Assembly (NCBI GenBank): GCA_002281295.1 | Contig: NCFS01000002.1 | Span: 1 to 64,000 of the forward strand | DNA: 64,000 nucleotides | Source of the DNA: Halothiobacillus sp. 35-54-62 | GTDB taxonomy: Bacteria > Pseudomonadota > Gammaproteobacteria > Halothiobacillales > Halothiobacillaceae | Reading direction: 5' to 3' | The notes under the pieces: generated by a model | Told to the model about the DNA's origin: nothing | The model's database searches: none | Seen by the model: only the letters and a program-made list of their open reading frames with translations | Made by a program: the position numbers and the translations under genes | Shown: piece by piece, positions 54,394 to 64,000 of the stretch | How the letters are laid out: every line of letters begins with the position of its first letter | How positions within the stretch are numbered: the stretch's first letter is position 1

Positions 54394-55905
54394 TTAAGCG
54401 GGGTTGGTGGCTTTGGCGCGTTTCAATAAAAACTCCGAAATCAGCGCGACCGGGCGACCAGTGGCACCTTTGTTCTCGCCGGTATTCCAGGCTGTGCCGG
54501 CAATATCTAAATGCGCCCAACGGTAGTCTTTCGTAAACCGTGATAAAAACGCGGCGGCAGTGAGTGCGCCACCTTCGCGCCCGCCAATATTGGCCATGTC
54601 GGCAAAGTTGCTTTTGAGTTGGGGTTGGTAGTCATCCCATAGGGGGAGTTCCCACACGCGATCTGCGCTGGCTTCGCCTGCTTTAATAAGCTCTTGGGCG
54701 AGCGATTTATGGTTACTAAATAAGCCGCTTGGCACGCGCCCCAGCGCAATCACACAGGCGCCGGTTAAGGTAGCCATGTCGATAACCAGTTCAGGTTTGA
54801 AGCGTTTGGCATAGGTGAGCGCATCGCACAAAATCAGGCGGCCTTCGGCATCGGTATTGAGCACCTCGATGGTTTGCCCGGACATGCTTTTAATAACATC
54901 GCCGGGTTTCATGGCCTTGCCATCGGGCATATTTTCAACCGAGGGCACAATGCCCACCACATTTATAGGCAGGCGCAACTCAGCCACGATGGAAATCAAC
55001 CCGATGACTGCGGCGGCGCCCGCCATGTCATATTTCATTTGATCCATATCCGCGCCGGGTTTGAGCGAAATGCCGCCTGAATCGAAGGTGACGCCTTTGC
55101 CTACGAGCACAATCGGCGCATCGTCTGGATTGCCGCCCATATGCTCCATCACAATCAGCTTGGGCGGCTCAATACTGCCTTTTGCGACGGCAAGCAAGGC
55201 CTGCATGCCGAGCGCTTCCATGCGGGACTGATCGAGCACCTCGACCGTTAAGGCCGGGTGGGTTTCGGTGAGCTTGCGGGCCTGATCGGCCAGGGTGGTG
55301 GGGGTGCATAAATTGGGCGGCAGGTTGGCCAGGTTTTTAGTGAGGTGGATGCCTGAGCTAATGGCCATGGCTTCGCGCACGCTGGCCTCGGCATCGAGCA
55401 GCCCTCGGCGGCTGGGGGTAATAAACGTTACCTTGCGAAGCGGTCGGCGCGGGCTGGGTTCAGGGCTGGATTTAAGTTGATCGAAGCGATACACGGCGGC
55501 ATCAATGGCGAGCACGCTCTGGCGGATAATTTGTTCAAATTCAACGCCTTTAATATCGAGCTCGGTTAAATGGCTCACGCATTCGGTGGTGCCACGATAA
55601 TGCAAGGCTTTAACGGCGGCGGTGGTGGCTTTAATTAACGCGGGTAAATCGAACTCGCGCTCTTTGCCTAAGCCTACGAGCAACACCCGCTCAGCTTGGA
55701 TATTAGGGACGCCGTGAATCAGCAAGGTGTCGCCCAATTCGCCTTCCATGTCGCCCCGGCGGGTAATGGCGCCTAAATGCCCCTCGCTGATTTCATCAAT
55801 TGTTTGCGCGGCATCGGAGAGTTTGCGCGCTTCAAATACGCCCACAATCAGGCAAGATGAACGTTGTTTTTCGGGCGCACCGCTTTTAACTGAAAACTCC
55901 AACAC
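54394..55905 (-). CDS. pepA: Cytosol (leucyl) aminopeptidase
   Basis: About 503 residues. Start taken as the GTG at 55905 (seven bases after AGGAG); the TTG at 55902 would match the E. coli N-terminus (xEFSVKSG) equally well, and the frame upstream of AGGAG is not used. M17 domain: VGKGVTFDSGGISLKPGADMDQMKYDMAGAAA and VLNTDAEGRLILCDAL carry the two-metal site. Hexameric aminopeptidase in the cytoplasm; E. coli PepA also acts in site-specific recombination. Confidence 0.93.
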   Translation of the reverse strand: MLEFSVKSGAPEKQRSSCLIVGVFEARKLSDAAQTIDEISEGHLGAITRRGDMEGELGDTLLIHGVPNIQAERVLLVGLGKEREFDLPALIKATTAAVKALHYRGTTECVSHLTELDIKGVEFEQIIRQSVLAIDAAVYRFDQLKSSPEPSPRRPLRKVTFITPSRRGLLDAEASVREAMAISSGIHLTKNLANLPPNLCTPTTLADQARKLTETHPALTVEVLDQSRMEALGMQALLAVAKGSIEPPKLIVMEHMGGNPDDAPIVLVGKGVTFDSGGISLKPGADMDQMKYDMAGAAAVIGLISIVAELRLPINVVGIVPSVENMPDGKAMKPGDVIKSMSGQTIEVLNTDAEGRLILCDALTYAKRFKPELVIDMATLTGACVIALGRVPSGLFSNHKSLAQELIKAGEASADRVWELPLWDDYQPQLKSNFADMANIGGREGGALTAAAFLSRFTKDYRWAHLDIAGTAWNTGENKGATGRPVALISEFLLKRAKATNPA

Positions 55906-56072
55906 AGCGAATCTCCTTTTGTTTAACAAAAATAAGTCAGCATTCTATCAGAATGGTTTTAACCGATAGGTGGGTTATCGATAGAGGGGCATAAAAACAT
56001 CGAATGCCGAATGCGTTATGGGGTGTTATCTTAAACTTAAACTAACGCATTGCTGATACAACAGGAATTTAT

Positions 56073-56354
56073 ATGAACCCGCAAGATGAAAAAGAAGAAT
56101 TTGAGCCCGGCGCGCACAATCCCTATCGCTATGAGCCTAGGTTAAGGCCCTCAAATTTGGGGCGGTTTTCTAAGTTTTTGCTGATTTTTGGCGCCATTTT
56201 GGTTTTGATTGGCGTGGTGGGCGGATTTAGCGCCATGTTTTTTATGAAAGACGGAAGTAATTCGCCCTTTATGGACTTGCTGATGCTGGCGCCGGCCGGT
56301 TTTTTGATGGCCTTTACCGGCATTACCGGCTGGGTGATTAGCGGCGGGAAATAA
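56073..56354 (+). CDS. Small membrane protein, 93 aa
   Basis: A charged N-terminal 30 residues (MNPQDEKEEFEPGAH) then two helices (FLLIFGAILVLIGVVGGF and LLMLAPAGFLMAFTGITGWVI) joined by a short polar loop. No family recognised. ACAGGA lies before the ATG at 56073. Alone on the plus strand between pepA and the NlpC gene. Confidence 0.65.
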   Translation: MNPQDEKEEFEPGAHNPYRYEPRLRPSNLGRFSKFLLIFGAILVLIGVVGGFSAMFFMKDGSNSPFMDLLMLAPAGFLMAFTGITGWVISGGK

Positions 56355-56426
56355 CCCACGGGGCAATGGCTAAGCCCGTTTTTAGGCGGCTAAATTTGGG
56401 CGGGTGCGAAGGGCATGGGGCTCGAT

Positions 56427-57116
56427 TTATCGATTGTTTTCAGCCACGTCAACCTGACGTGAGCCCGGCACCCGACCCGCGCCCACATAATGCTTGCGCC
56501 AGTAGGCATCGTTGAGTTTGGCGTAGGTCACGCGTTCACCCGGTTTGGGGGCATGAATGAAGGTGTTATCGCCCACATAAATAGCGACGTGATCAATTTT
56601 TCGGCTGCGAATTTTAAAGAACAGTAAATCACCGGGTTTGAGGTTGGCCTTGGCCACGCGCTCGGTGAAGGCATACTGATCGCGCGCCGTGCGGGGCAGG
56701 GTAATGTCGGCCTTTTTATACACATAGCTTGTAAGGCCACTGCAATCAAACCCGCTGGATAACGATGAACCCCCACGCTGATAAGCGACCCCCAGTTGCG
56801 CCATGGCCATAATAATGGCCTCACCGGCGGAGGAATCGGGGATGTCTTTGGGATTAATGGCTTTAAGCGGGTTTCTGGGGAGCCGTTTGTTCAGGCTTTC
56901 ATTTTGAAAGCCGTAGGCATCGTCGTCCACTGTGTTACTGGCTTGCTTTTGCGCCCCGCTATCGAAGGTGCCAAACGGTGAATCGGCATTGGCTGCGGTG
57001 TGGGTTGCAGGTAGGCTGGCGCAACCGCTCAAGCTCAGTGCGGCGGCCAGCATCAGGCCGATAACACCGAGGGTTTTTACGCGAGTATTAGTCACGCGGG
57101 CGGTGCCGGATTTCAT
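56427..57116 (-). CDS. NlpC/P60-family lipoprotein peptidoglycan hydrolase
   Basis: 229 residues from the ATG at 57116; a longer frame from 57179 runs 92 bp into rlmL and would spoil the signal. Lipobox LSLSGC near residue 32, then a polar linker and a C40 domain with catalytic Cys in GFDCSGLTSYVY, His in KIDHVAIYVGDN and a third polar residue near FIHAP. Cuts D-Glu-meso-DAP bonds in cell-wall peptides at the envelope, like Spr/MepS. Overlaps the rlmL stop by 29 bp, so the two are probably co-transcribed. Confidence 0.88.
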   Translation of the reverse strand: MKSGTARVTNTRVKTLGVIGLMLAAALSLSGCASLPATHTAANADSPFGTFDSGAQKQASNTVDDDAYGFQNESLNKRLPRNPLKAINPKDIPDSSAGEAIIMAMAQLGVAYQRGGSSLSSGFDCSGLTSYVYKKADITLPRTARDQYAFTERVAKANLKPGDLLFFKIRSRKIDHVAIYVGDNTFIHAPKPGERVTYAKLNDAYWRKHYVGAGRVPGSRQVDVAENNR

Positions 57117-59418
57117 ACACACTGCGTCTGTGCGGTGTTCGAGCGAAATCGGGCGGGAGGGTCTTTCTCGATAAGTCATTGATTAAGAATTCTTCCGTTA
57201 AATGTGCCGACAATTTAAAGCCTTTTAAGTTATTTGAAAAGATTAAAATTCCTTCGCAAGCTAACAAATGCATGCAGATTTCAATCATTTGCTCGTGATC
57301 GCGCTGAATATCGAGGGTGTCTTGCATGGATTTTGAGTTTGAAAAAGTCGGCGGATCGCAAAAAATTACATCGAAGCGTTCGGGCTGGTAAACGCTGCTT
57401 TGGCGCTGATCTAGCCATTCGAGCACATCGGCGCGCACAAGGCGGTGCTCGGTGCCTACTTTGATGTTATTGAGGGCGAAATTGCGCTCCGCCCAATCAA
57501 GATAGGTGTGCGATAAATCAATGGATAATGTGCGGGCTGCCCCCTGATGAGCCGCACGAACGGACGCGGTGGCGGTGTAGCAAAACAAATTCAGTACGCT
57601 TTTGCCGCGTGAGAGCTCGGCTACCCAATCGCGCACATAGCGATGATCGAGAAAAAGCCCCGTATCGAGATAATCGGTTAAGTTAATCATAAGCCGGGTG
57701 CCGCCTTCGATCACCACCCGCTCTAACCGTTCTTGCGTAATTTTTTGATATTGCTCGCTGCCCGTTTGCCGCTTGCGCTGGCGCACCACGCTGTGGTTGG
57801 GCGCTAAGCCTAAGCCAGTGATGGTTTGGTTGACGGCAACGCTCAGCCGCGCGCGGGCAAGCTGGGGGTCGATGGTGTTGGGCGCGCGGTATTCCTGAAT
57901 ATCCGCCCAGGTTTCGCCCGTTTCATCTTGGTAGAGATCAATGGCGAGATTAAAATCGGGGAGATCGGCGTCGTATACGCGATAGCAGCAGCCACCCTCG
58001 CGCGCGATGATTTTTTTGAGGTGGCGAAAGTTTTTTTGCAAACGATTAGCAAATGGTTCGGCATCAACGACTTCTGTGGCGCTGGCGGCCGCTATGCTGA
58101 GGCGATTAGCCAAGCCGATGGGGCCGGGGGCTTCTCGGCGGCCTTTGCCATCAAAGTTGCCGCGAATCATGTCAATGGCGATGCCACTTTGATCCATGGG
58201 GAACGCGCGCTCATAGCGCAGTGGCCAATTTTTTCCTTCGCCTTCAGCCAAAAGCACCGCCCAATGCCAGCCGTTTAAGCAGACCTGCCATTGATCGGTA
58301 AGGGTTGAAAAATCGGGCGCGCTATTTGGTGTGCCATAGGCATTGCCCCCGGTAATGTCGAGGCGATGGCCATAGGGTAAATTGCTGACTAATAATCCGT
58401 GTGTAATGCCTTCCAATGCGTTGGGGCAGGGTTCGGCCCAGGCATCGGCCTCACGGAAGCTAACTAAATGCGCCACGCCGGCACGCTCGGCATTGGCTTT
58501 TGCGGCAATAATTTGCTCAATATCAATATCTTGCCCGATAAGCTTGCCTGCAAATTGCGCGGGATCAACCCCCGTGATGCCCGTGGGTGCCGCATTAAGT
58601 GCCCGCTGGCGCGCGGCCAGATCGTGGCCAAGCCAGCCCGGCGAGCCGATACGCTGTTGGCGCAGCTCCGTGGGCAAACCGGTGAGCCGCAGTGCCGCTT
58701 CAATCACGAGGGTGCCCGAGCCGCACATGGGGTCGAATAAGCCGACCTCGGTATCGGGCATTAGGCTTGCCAGTTGCGGCCAGCGTGCCCGCCACAGCAC
58801 ACCGGCGGCCAAGGTTTCTCTTAAGGGGGCTAAGCCGCCATCTATGCGATAACCGCGACGATGCAGCGAGCCATGGGAGAGCTCAAGCGATAACGTGGCA
58901 TGCCCGCTGGCGGTGAGGTGGCAGTGCAGGCGAATATCGGGTTGATCGGTATCGATGCTGGGGCGGTTGCCGCTGCGATCTCGAAACTGATCCACAATGG
59001 CATCTTTAATGCGGGTGGCCACAAAGCCGGTGTGGCGTAATGACTCGGTGGCACCGGTCGCGCTGATCGCAAAATAGCCCTCTTCAGCGAGGTGTAAAGA
59101 CCAATCCACCCGCTGAACCAATTGATACAACTCGTCGGCATTTTCCCCTTGACCGCTGATGAGCTCAACGTAGACATGCCCCGCAATCAGGCTATCGCAA
59201 ATAATTTTATAGGCTTGCTCGGGCGTGGCATCTAGTAGCACGCCAAATGGGCGATCGGATACTTTGGCGGTCACTAAACTGCGAATTTCTTCTGCTAACG
59301 GCGCCTGTAAATCGGGCGCACTCACCACGGTTAAAGGCCAAGTTGTCTCGAATGCGGCGGTTGGGGTTTCGCGCTCAATTTCAGGGTGCGGCATCGATGC
59401 GGGGTACGGCGTGGACAT
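57088..59418 (-). CDS. rlmL: Bifunctional 23S rRNA methyltransferase RlmKL
   Basis: 776 residues from the ATG at 59418 (upstream in-frame starts lie in non-conserved sequence). N-terminal THUMP domain, RlmL methyltransferase domain with MCGSGTLVIEAAL and SNLPYGHRL, then the RlmK domain with VLNLFCYTATASV and CDPPTFSNSK. Makes m2G2445 and m7G2069 in E. coli 23S rRNA. Both active sites look complete. Confidence 0.93.
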   Translation of the reverse strand: MSTPYPASMPHPEIERETPTAAFETTWPLTVVSAPDLQAPLAEEIRSLVTAKVSDRPFGVLLDATPEQAYKIICDSLIAGHVYVELISGQGENADELYQLVQRVDWSLHLAEEGYFAISATGATESLRHTGFVATRIKDAIVDQFRDRSGNRPSIDTDQPDIRLHCHLTASGHATLSLELSHGSLHRRGYRIDGGLAPLRETLAAGVLWRARWPQLASLMPDTEVGLFDPMCGSGTLVIEAALRLTGLPTELRQQRIGSPGWLGHDLAARQRALNAAPTGITGVDPAQFAGKLIGQDIDIEQIIAAKANAERAGVAHLVSFREADAWAEPCPNALEGITHGLLVSNLPYGHRLDITGGNAYGTPNSAPDFSTLTDQWQVCLNGWHWAVLLAEGEGKNWPLRYERAFPMDQSGIAIDMIRGNFDGKGRREAPGPIGLANRLSIAAASATEVVDAEPFANRLQKNFRHLKKIIAREGGCCYRVYDADLPDFNLAIDLYQDETGETWADIQEYRAPNTIDPQLARARLSVAVNQTITGLGLAPNHSVVRQRKRQTGSEQYQKITQERLERVVIEGGTRLMINLTDYLDTGLFLDHRYVRDWVAELSRGKSVLNLFCYTATASVRAAHQGAARTLSIDLSHTYLDWAERNFALNNIKVGTEHRLVRADVLEWLDQRQSSVYQPERFDVIFCDPPTFSNSKSMQDTLDIQRDHEQMIEICMHLLACEGILIFSNNLKGFKLSAHLTEEFLINDLSRKTLPPDFARTPHRRSVYEIRHRPRD

Positions 59419-59553
59419 AACGGCTGCTCGGTTAAATTTCCCGTGACTGTACCGGAAATAGGGTTTTATTGCGCAGCAATTCATGCGGGAATGCCTGATA
59501 AACTGATGTGGGGATTTTTAAGTATTCCTTGAACCTTTCTTAACTATTAGAGA

Positions 59554-61188
59554 ATGCGTATGCCGCCCGACGTGATCTGCGATCAAACCCCCGCGCCGTT
59601 ATTGTCGATTCAGAACCTCTCTGCCGAGTTTGGTCCGGGCGCGCCGGTTCTGATTGATGTGAATTTATCGGTCATGGCTGGCCAGCGGCTGGCACTGGTG
59701 GGCGAGTCGGGGTCGGGCAAAACGCTCACAGCACTCTCAATTTTACGCCTGCAAGAAGATCTGCAGTACACCGCAGGGCGTGTGTGCTTTGCCGGGCAAA
59801 ATATGCTTAGCGCATCAAACGCGGCTCTGCGCCAGATTCGCGGCCGCGCAATCGGCATGATTTTTCAAGAACCGATGACCGCGCTCAACCCGCTCAAATC
59901 CATTGGCGATCAGATCGGTGAAGTCATTGTGCAGCATGAGGGCGGAACAAAAGCGATCGTGCAAGCCCGGGTGATTGAATTGCTCGAGCAAGTGCAGCTG
60001 CCAGATCCCGCTGAACGGGCGCGGGCATTGCCGTATCAGCTTTCGGGCGGGCAGCGGCAGCGCGCTATGATTGCGATGGCGCTGGCTTGCCGGCCCCAAT
60101 TACTGATTGCTGATGAGCCAACCACCGCGCTGGATGTGACCTTGCAGCGACAAATTATGGAACTACTAACGGCCTTGCAGCGCGAGTTAGGCATGGCCGT
60201 GTTGCTTATTACGCATGATTTGAATTTAGTGCGGCGTTATAGCGATTGGGTGGCGGTAATGCAGCAGGGGCGAATTGTAGAACAAGGCACCGTGGCTGAT
60301 ATTTTCACCCACCCCAAGCATGCTTACACCCAGCAGTTATTGGCCGCAGCCCCGGTCGCGGTGCCGCTGCCACTCATTGCCCCAGAGGCGCCCACGGTGT
60401 TGGCCGCCCGGGGGCTAAGCGTGGTATTCAAACAGCCCAAACCGCGTGGCAGCGCGCGCACTTGGCGCGATGGATTTTCGGCAACTCGCCCATTTATCGC
60501 CCTAGATCAGCTCGATTTATCATTAGCGGCGGGTGAAACCTTAGGCGTGATTGGTGAATCGGGTTCGGGCAAAAGTACGTTGGCGCTGGCGTTATTGCGC
60601 TTGATTCGAGCCCAAGGGGCTATTGAGATTGATGGCAAACCCGTGCAGGAATTATCCGAGGCAGCGTTCAGGCCCTTTCGTCGCGCGATACAAATTGTTT
60701 TTCAAGATCCATTCGGTGCACTTTCGCCCCGAATGACGGTGGGAGAAATTATCGGTGAAGGGCTTCGCGTCCATGAGCCCCAATTATCAAATCAAGAGCG
60801 ACACGATAAAATTGCGGCGGTGATGGCGGCGGTGGGCTTGGCCAATACGGGGTTGCATCGTTATCCGCACGAATTTTCAGGCGGGCAACGTCAGCGGATT
60901 GCGATTGCGCGTGCGCTCATTTTACGCCCCCGAATTTTAATTCTCGATGAGCCCACCAGCGCGCTGGATGCCACCGTGCAAAAACAAATTTTGGCGTTGC
61001 TGCGAGAATTACAAGAAACACTGGGTTTGAGTTATCTATTTATTACCCACGATTTGCGGGTAGTGCAAGCCATGGCGCATCGGGTGCTGGTGTTGTATCA
61101 GGGGCGGGTGGTAGAGGCGGGCGATACGGTGCAAATTTTCAAAGCGCCGCAGCAGGCCTATACGCAGCAATTGGTCGCCAGCCTTTGA
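59554..61188 (+). CDS. Fused double ABC ATPase of a peptide transporter (YejF type)
   Basis: 544 residues with two complete nucleotide-binding domains. First: GESGSGKT (about 50), [26 protein letters not shown]. Second: GESGSGKST (about 340), [25 protein letters not shown]. The fusion of the two ATPases typical of oligopeptide/microcin-C importers (YejF) is clear. No permease or binding-protein gene is adjacent, so its partners are elsewhere. Ends before a bidirectional terminator. Confidence 0.9.
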   Translation: MRMPPDVICDQTPAPLLSIQNLSAEFGPGAPVLIDVNLSVMAGQRLALVGESGSGKTLTALSILRLQEDLQYTAGRVCFAGQNMLSASNAALRQIRGRAIGMIFQEPMTALNPLKSIGDQIGEVIVQHEGGTKAIVQARVIELLEQVQLPDPAERARALPYQLSGGQRQRAMIAMALACRPQLLIADEPTTALDVTLQRQIMELLTALQRELGMAVLLITHDLNLVRRYSDWVAVMQQGRIVEQGTVADIFTHPKHAYTQQLLAAAPVAVPLPLIAPEAPTVLAARGLSVVFKQPKPRGSARTWRDGFSATRPFIALDQLDLSLAAGETLGVIGESGSGKSTLALALLRLIRAQGAIEIDGKPVQELSEAAFRPFRRAIQIVFQDPFGALSPRMTVGEIIGEGLRVHEPQLSNQERHDKIAAVMAAVGLANTGLHRYPHEFSGGQRQRIAIARALILRPRILILDEPTSALDATVQKQILALLRELQETLGLSYLFITHDLRVVQAMAHRVLVLYQGRVVEAGDTVQIFKAPQQAYTQQLVASL

Positions 61189-61222
61189 GGGTGCGTGCTA
61201 ATTTAAGGGGTTTTATGACGCA

Positions 61223-61248
61223 AAAACGCCGGATAACCGGCGTTTTTT
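61223..61248. terminator. Bidirectional intrinsic terminator
   Basis: AAAACGCCGG-ATAA-CCGGCGTTTT with A- and T-runs at both ends; serves the ABC ATPase (plus) and fabB (minus). Confidence 0.9.
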
Positions 61249-61270
61249 CAGGCAGCCCAAAAAGCGGGGC

Positions 61271-62488
61271 TTAGGCGGTGTAGCGCCGCAAAACTATTGA
61301 GGCATTGGTGCCGCCAAAACCAAAACTGTTCGATAACACGGTGTTGATTTGCGCGTTCTCTAAGGTTTGAGTCAGGAAGTTAACGCCTTCGGCTTTCGGG
61401 TCGATTTCGTCCAAATTGGCCGATGCCGCGATGAAATTATTTTGCATCATCAAGAGCGAATAAATGGCTTCATGCACACCAGCGGCACCCAAAGAATGCC
61501 CCGAAAGGGATTTGGTTGAGGTGATATAAGGCATGCGCTCGGGGAAAATTTTCAGCAAAGATTCAATTTCTCGCATATCGCCCGCCGGCGTGCTGGTGCC
61601 ATGCGTATTAACATAATCGACCGGCGTATCCACCGTGGCCAGCGCTTGCTGCATGCACCGCAGCGCCCCTTCACCTGAAGGCTGCACCATGTCGTAGCCA
61701 TCAGAGGTGGCGCCGTATCCCACCACTTCAGCAATGATATGGGCGCCGCGTGCTAGGGCATGCTCGAGTTCTTCGAGCACAACCATGCCCCCCCCACCGG
61801 AGATTACAAAGCCGTCTCGGGTGGCATTGAACGGGCGCGAGGCACTGTGTGGGGTGTCGTTATATTTTGATGACAGCGCGCCCATCGCATCAAACATCGC
61901 CGTTTGGGACCAATGCAGCTCCTCACCGCCCCCCGCAAACACCACATCTTGCTTGCCGAACTGGATTTGCTCCACGCCCGAACCAATGCAATGCGCCGAG
62001 GTGGCGCAGGCGGAGCTGATCGAGAAATTAATCCCTTTAATGCCGAACGGGGTGGCTAGGCATGCCGAGGTGGTAGAGCTCATCGTGCGCGTTACCATAT
62101 AAGGCCCCACACGCTTAACGCCCTTTTCACGCACAATATCCGCCGTTTCGACAATATTGGCACAGGATGAGCCGCCCGAACCCACGATCAAGCCCGCACG
62201 CGGCTGGGAGACTTGTTCGGGGGTTAAGCCCGATTGCGCAATGGCCTCGCGCATCGAAATGTAGGTGTAGGCCGCCGCAGCGCCCATAAACCGGTACAGT
62301 TTGCGATCAATATGCTCTTCAGGATTGATTTTCAGTGTGCCAGCAACCTGCGAGCGAAAGCCTCGCTCGGCCTGCTCTGGATTGATTTCGATCCCAGATT
62401 GGCCTGTTTTCAACGCATGAAGAACTTCGGTGCAATTGTTGCCAATGCTAGAAACAATGCCCATGCCAGTAATAACAACGCGGCGCAT
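61271..62488 (-). CDS. fabB: 3-oxoacyl-ACP synthase I
   Basis: 405 residues. Catalytic Cys in [14 protein letters not shown], His in [11 protein letters not shown] and in [12 protein letters not shown]. Condenses malonyl-ACP with acyl-ACP; with FabA it sets unsaturated fatty acid synthesis. Starts 6 bp after the fabA stop. Confidence 0.97.
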   Translation of the reverse strand: MRRVVITGMGIVSSIGNNCTEVLHALKTGQSGIEINPEQAERGFRSQVAGTLKINPEEHIDRKLYRFMGAAAAYTYISMREAIAQSGLTPEQVSQPRAGLIVGSGGSSCANIVETADIVREKGVKRVGPYMVTRTMSSTTSACLATPFGIKGINFSISSACATSAHCIGSGVEQIQFGKQDVVFAGGGEELHWSQTAMFDAMGALSSKYNDTPHSASRPFNATRDGFVISGGGGMVVLEELEHALARGAHIIAEVVGYGATSDGYDMVQPSGEGALRCMQQALATVDTPVDYVNTHGTSTPAGDMREIESLLKIFPERMPYITSTKSLSGHSLGAAGVHEAIYSLLMMQNNFIAASANLDEIDPKAEGVNFLTQTLENAQINTVLSNSFGFGGTNASIVLRRYTA

Positions 62489-62494
62489 GGTGAT

Positions 62495-63013
62495 TTACTC
62501 CGATAGTGACTGTGTATTGGTGAATAGGCCAACCCGCAGGTCTTTGGCCTCATAGATAACTTTGCCATCAACGGACATTTGCGCATCGGCAATGCCCATG
62601 GTCAATTTACGCATAATGATGCGTTTAATATCCACCTGATATGTGATTTTTTCATTACTGGGTAACACTTGGCCAGAAAATTTTACATCACCCACGCCGA
62701 GCGCCCGGCCGTGACCCACGCCACCGCTCCAACCCAAATAAAACCCAACCAGCTGCCACATGGCATCGAGCCCCAAGCAGCCGGGCATAACCGGGTCGCC
62801 TTCAAAGTGACAGCCAAAAAACCATAAATCCGGCTTAACGGCTAGTTCGGCGATCATCTCACCCTTGCCAAACTTGCCCCCATCGGTGGCAATGCGCTCG
62901 ATGCGATCAAACATCAGCATAGGGGGCAACGGTAATTGGGCATTGCCCGCACCAAACATATCGCCTTTGGCGCAGCGGATGAGGTCATCGAATTCAAAGC
63001 GGGTCTGTGTCAT
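62495..63013 (-). CDS. fabA: 3-hydroxydecanoyl-ACP dehydratase/isomerase
   Basis: 172 residues. Hot-dog fold with catalytic His in [23 protein letters not shown] and Asp in the same segment. Introduces the cis double bond that FabB elongates. Adjacent fabA-fabB is the gammaproteobacterial arrangement. Between fabA and the DUF423 gene lie 157 bp with no gene. Confidence 0.97.
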   Translation of the reverse strand: MTQTRFEFDDLIRCAKGDMFGAGNAQLPLPPMLMFDRIERIATDGGKFGKGEMIAELAVKPDLWFFGCHFEGDPVMPGCLGLDAMWQLVGFYLGWSGGVGHGRALGVGDVKFSGQVLPSNEKITYQVDIKRIIMRKLTMGIADAQMSVDGKVIYEAKDLRVGLFTNTQSLSE

Positions 63014-63170
63014 GGTTACTCGGCGGGGAAAAGGGGCTCAAAGGAGAAATGTTAACCGAAATTGAACGTTTTGTTGCTGATTTGTTTCAGCCGCCCGGGT
63101 GATTAAGCGCCGGGCGCTGAGTTTTTTGCTGATAAATCAGTGATCAAACTGCCCGTATCATTTGCGCGCT

Positions 63171-63578
63171 TCAGGCCGGTTTTGGCGCGGTGCGGAGCGA
63201 TTGAACACCCCAAATCAGCCAGGCCAGAATTAAAAAAGCGCCGCCGATGGGGGTGATAACGCCGGGGATTTTTAAGCCAGAAAAAACCATCACATACAAG
63301 CTGCCCACAAAACCGAGCATGCCCAAAATAAACAAAACAGCAGGCCAAGCGGTGCGCTGAGCATTTTGGCTGCGCCATTGGCTAAATTGAATCAGAGCGA
63401 GGCTATGGGTTAAGTGAAATAAGCTGGCGGTGGCCAGCAGATGCTGCAACGCAGGCGTGGTGGGTGCCATAGGACCATGCGCGCCAATTGCCGCCACGAT
63501 AACGGCAACCAACGCGCTGAAAATACCACCGAACAGCCAAAGAGGCTGCGGGGCGTTGTGTTGGGTTGAAGGCAACAT
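63171..63578 (-). CDS. DUF423 membrane protein (YgdD-like)
   Basis: 135 residues, four helices, with the family pattern FSALVAVIVAAIGAHG, LFHLTHSLALI and LGMLGFVGSLYVMVFSG. Function unknown. Starts 13 bp downstream of the bamE stop on the same strand. Confidence 0.88.
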   Translation of the reverse strand: MLPSTQHNAPQPLWLFGGIFSALVAVIVAAIGAHGPMAPTTPALQHLLATASLFHLTHSLALIQFSQWRSQNAQRTAWPAVLFILGMLGFVGSLYVMVFSGLKIPGVITPIGGAFLILAWLIWGVQSLRTAPKPA

Positions 63579-63591
63579 AGGCGCGCAGAAA

Positions 63592-64000
63592 TTAAGGCGT
63601 TAAAGGCGCTGTGCTGCCCAACCCCGTGCCAGCAGGTGGCGGTGTTAAATCGTAGGGGCTGGGGGTTGCGGTGGCAGGCGCAGAGGGCTGCGTTGCAGGC
63701 GCATCACTTGAGGGGGTGTCTGCTTTTTTATTGCGCAAAGCCTCGGGGAAATCTTGTGAGGGGGCTTGGCTAAGTGGGTCGCCTTGCTGCTCGATTTTAG
63801 TTACCCGGCCATCCGCGTCATAAAGCAGAATAAGGGTGTGCTGAAATGCTTTATTTTTGCCGCGTTTGTCATAAAAAACATAGGTTTCCCGCTGGTTTCG
63901 ATGAAAAATATCTTGCAGCGCCGGTGTGCCTAAAATTTGATTCACCTCCGACTTGCTCATGCCCACCTGCACTTTGGCGACTTGCTCGGGTTCCAGCACA
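63592..64000 (-). CDS. bamE: Outer-membrane assembly lipoprotein BamE, 5' end cut by window edge
   Basis: About 136 residues of the mature part are visible; the signal peptide and lipobox lie beyond base 64000. BamE core VLEPEQVAKVQVGMSKSEV, then TPALQDIFHRNQRETYVFYD. The first visible GTG is valine 'V' of this conserved segment, not a start. A long Pro/Ala/Thr-rich C-terminal tail (about 45 residues) extends beyond the usual BamE end. Supports the BAM complex inserting outer-membrane proteins. Confidence 0.9.
   Translation of the reverse strand, partial: VLEPEQVAKVQVGMSKSEVNQILGTPALQDIFHRNQRETYVFYDKRGKNKAFQHTLILLYDADGRVTKIEQQGDPLSQAPSQDFPEALRNKKADTPSSDAPATQPSAPATATPSPYDLTPPPAGTGLGSTAPLTP

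Noticed and set aside
63106-63127. AGCGCCGGGCGCT hairpin followed by a T-run on the plus strand
   Set aside because: No plus-strand gene upstream needs it and on the minus strand no T-run follows, so it is not listed as a terminator.

Overview
The window reads as chromosome of a sulfur-oxidising, CO2-fixing bacterium, most likely a gammaproteobacterium of the Halothiobacillus type. The taxon is inferred from gene content and order (pilT-pilU-yggS-proC-yggT-metXW; lgt-thyA-folA; fabA-fabB), not from a marker gene. Evidence for lifestyle: flavocytochrome c sulfide dehydrogenase (fccAB), periplasmic rhodanese, a YeeE/YedE sulfur-transport pair, several c-type cytochromes, and two complete RuBisCO operons (form I cbbLSQO and form II cbbM-Q-O), each with its own divergent cbbR. 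No tRNA, rRNA or CRISPR array was seen.

Layout. 0-15.8 kb is respiration: a diheme cytochrome c4 cut by the left edge, a two-gene membrane oxidase-like complex whose large subunit carries a fused haem-c domain, fccAB, then a minus-strand ba3-type (B-family) haem-copper oxidase operon (small subunit IIa, II, I, cytochrome c4, copper P-type ATPase, Sco). Haem O/A synthesis genes ctaB, a PepSY membrane protein, ctaA and a lipoprotein run divergently. 15.8-25.8 kb is housekeeping: three PilT/PilU-type ATPases, yggS, proC, yggT, metX, metW, a ZntB-like zinc transporter, a methyltransferase and Zur. 26-32.2 kb is an accessory cluster with a sulfur flavour: an exported metallo-beta-lactamase-fold protein, two YeeE/YedE halves, a small exported protein made of six NPC-containing ten-residue repeats, a His-rich conserved hypothetical, an exported tandem rhodanese and a ten-helix membrane protein. 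32.4-39.7 kb carries pgm, a sodium:solute symporter, folA, a PsiE-like gene, thyA, lgt and small unknowns.

39.7-53.2 kb is the carbon-fixation island: cbbO1-cbbQ1-cbbS-cbbL / cbbR1, a YjdM-like gene, then cbbO2-RAYT-cbbQ2-cbbM / cbbR2. The most striking structure is here. A REP-associated tyrosine transposase (RAYT) gene, itself flanked by inverted REP hairpins, sits between cbbQ2 and cbbO2. Ten REP copies (GTAG followed by a 7-bp-arm hairpin) lie within 2.8 kb, and two inverted REP pairs lie inside the cbbO2 reading frame, adding about 20 residues each to the RuBisCO-activase adaptor without breaking the frame.

53.2-64 kb is housekeeping: a zinc peptidase, pepA, an NlpC/P60 lipoprotein, rlmL, a fused peptide-ABC ATPase, fabB, fabA, a DUF423 gene and bamE cut by the right edge.
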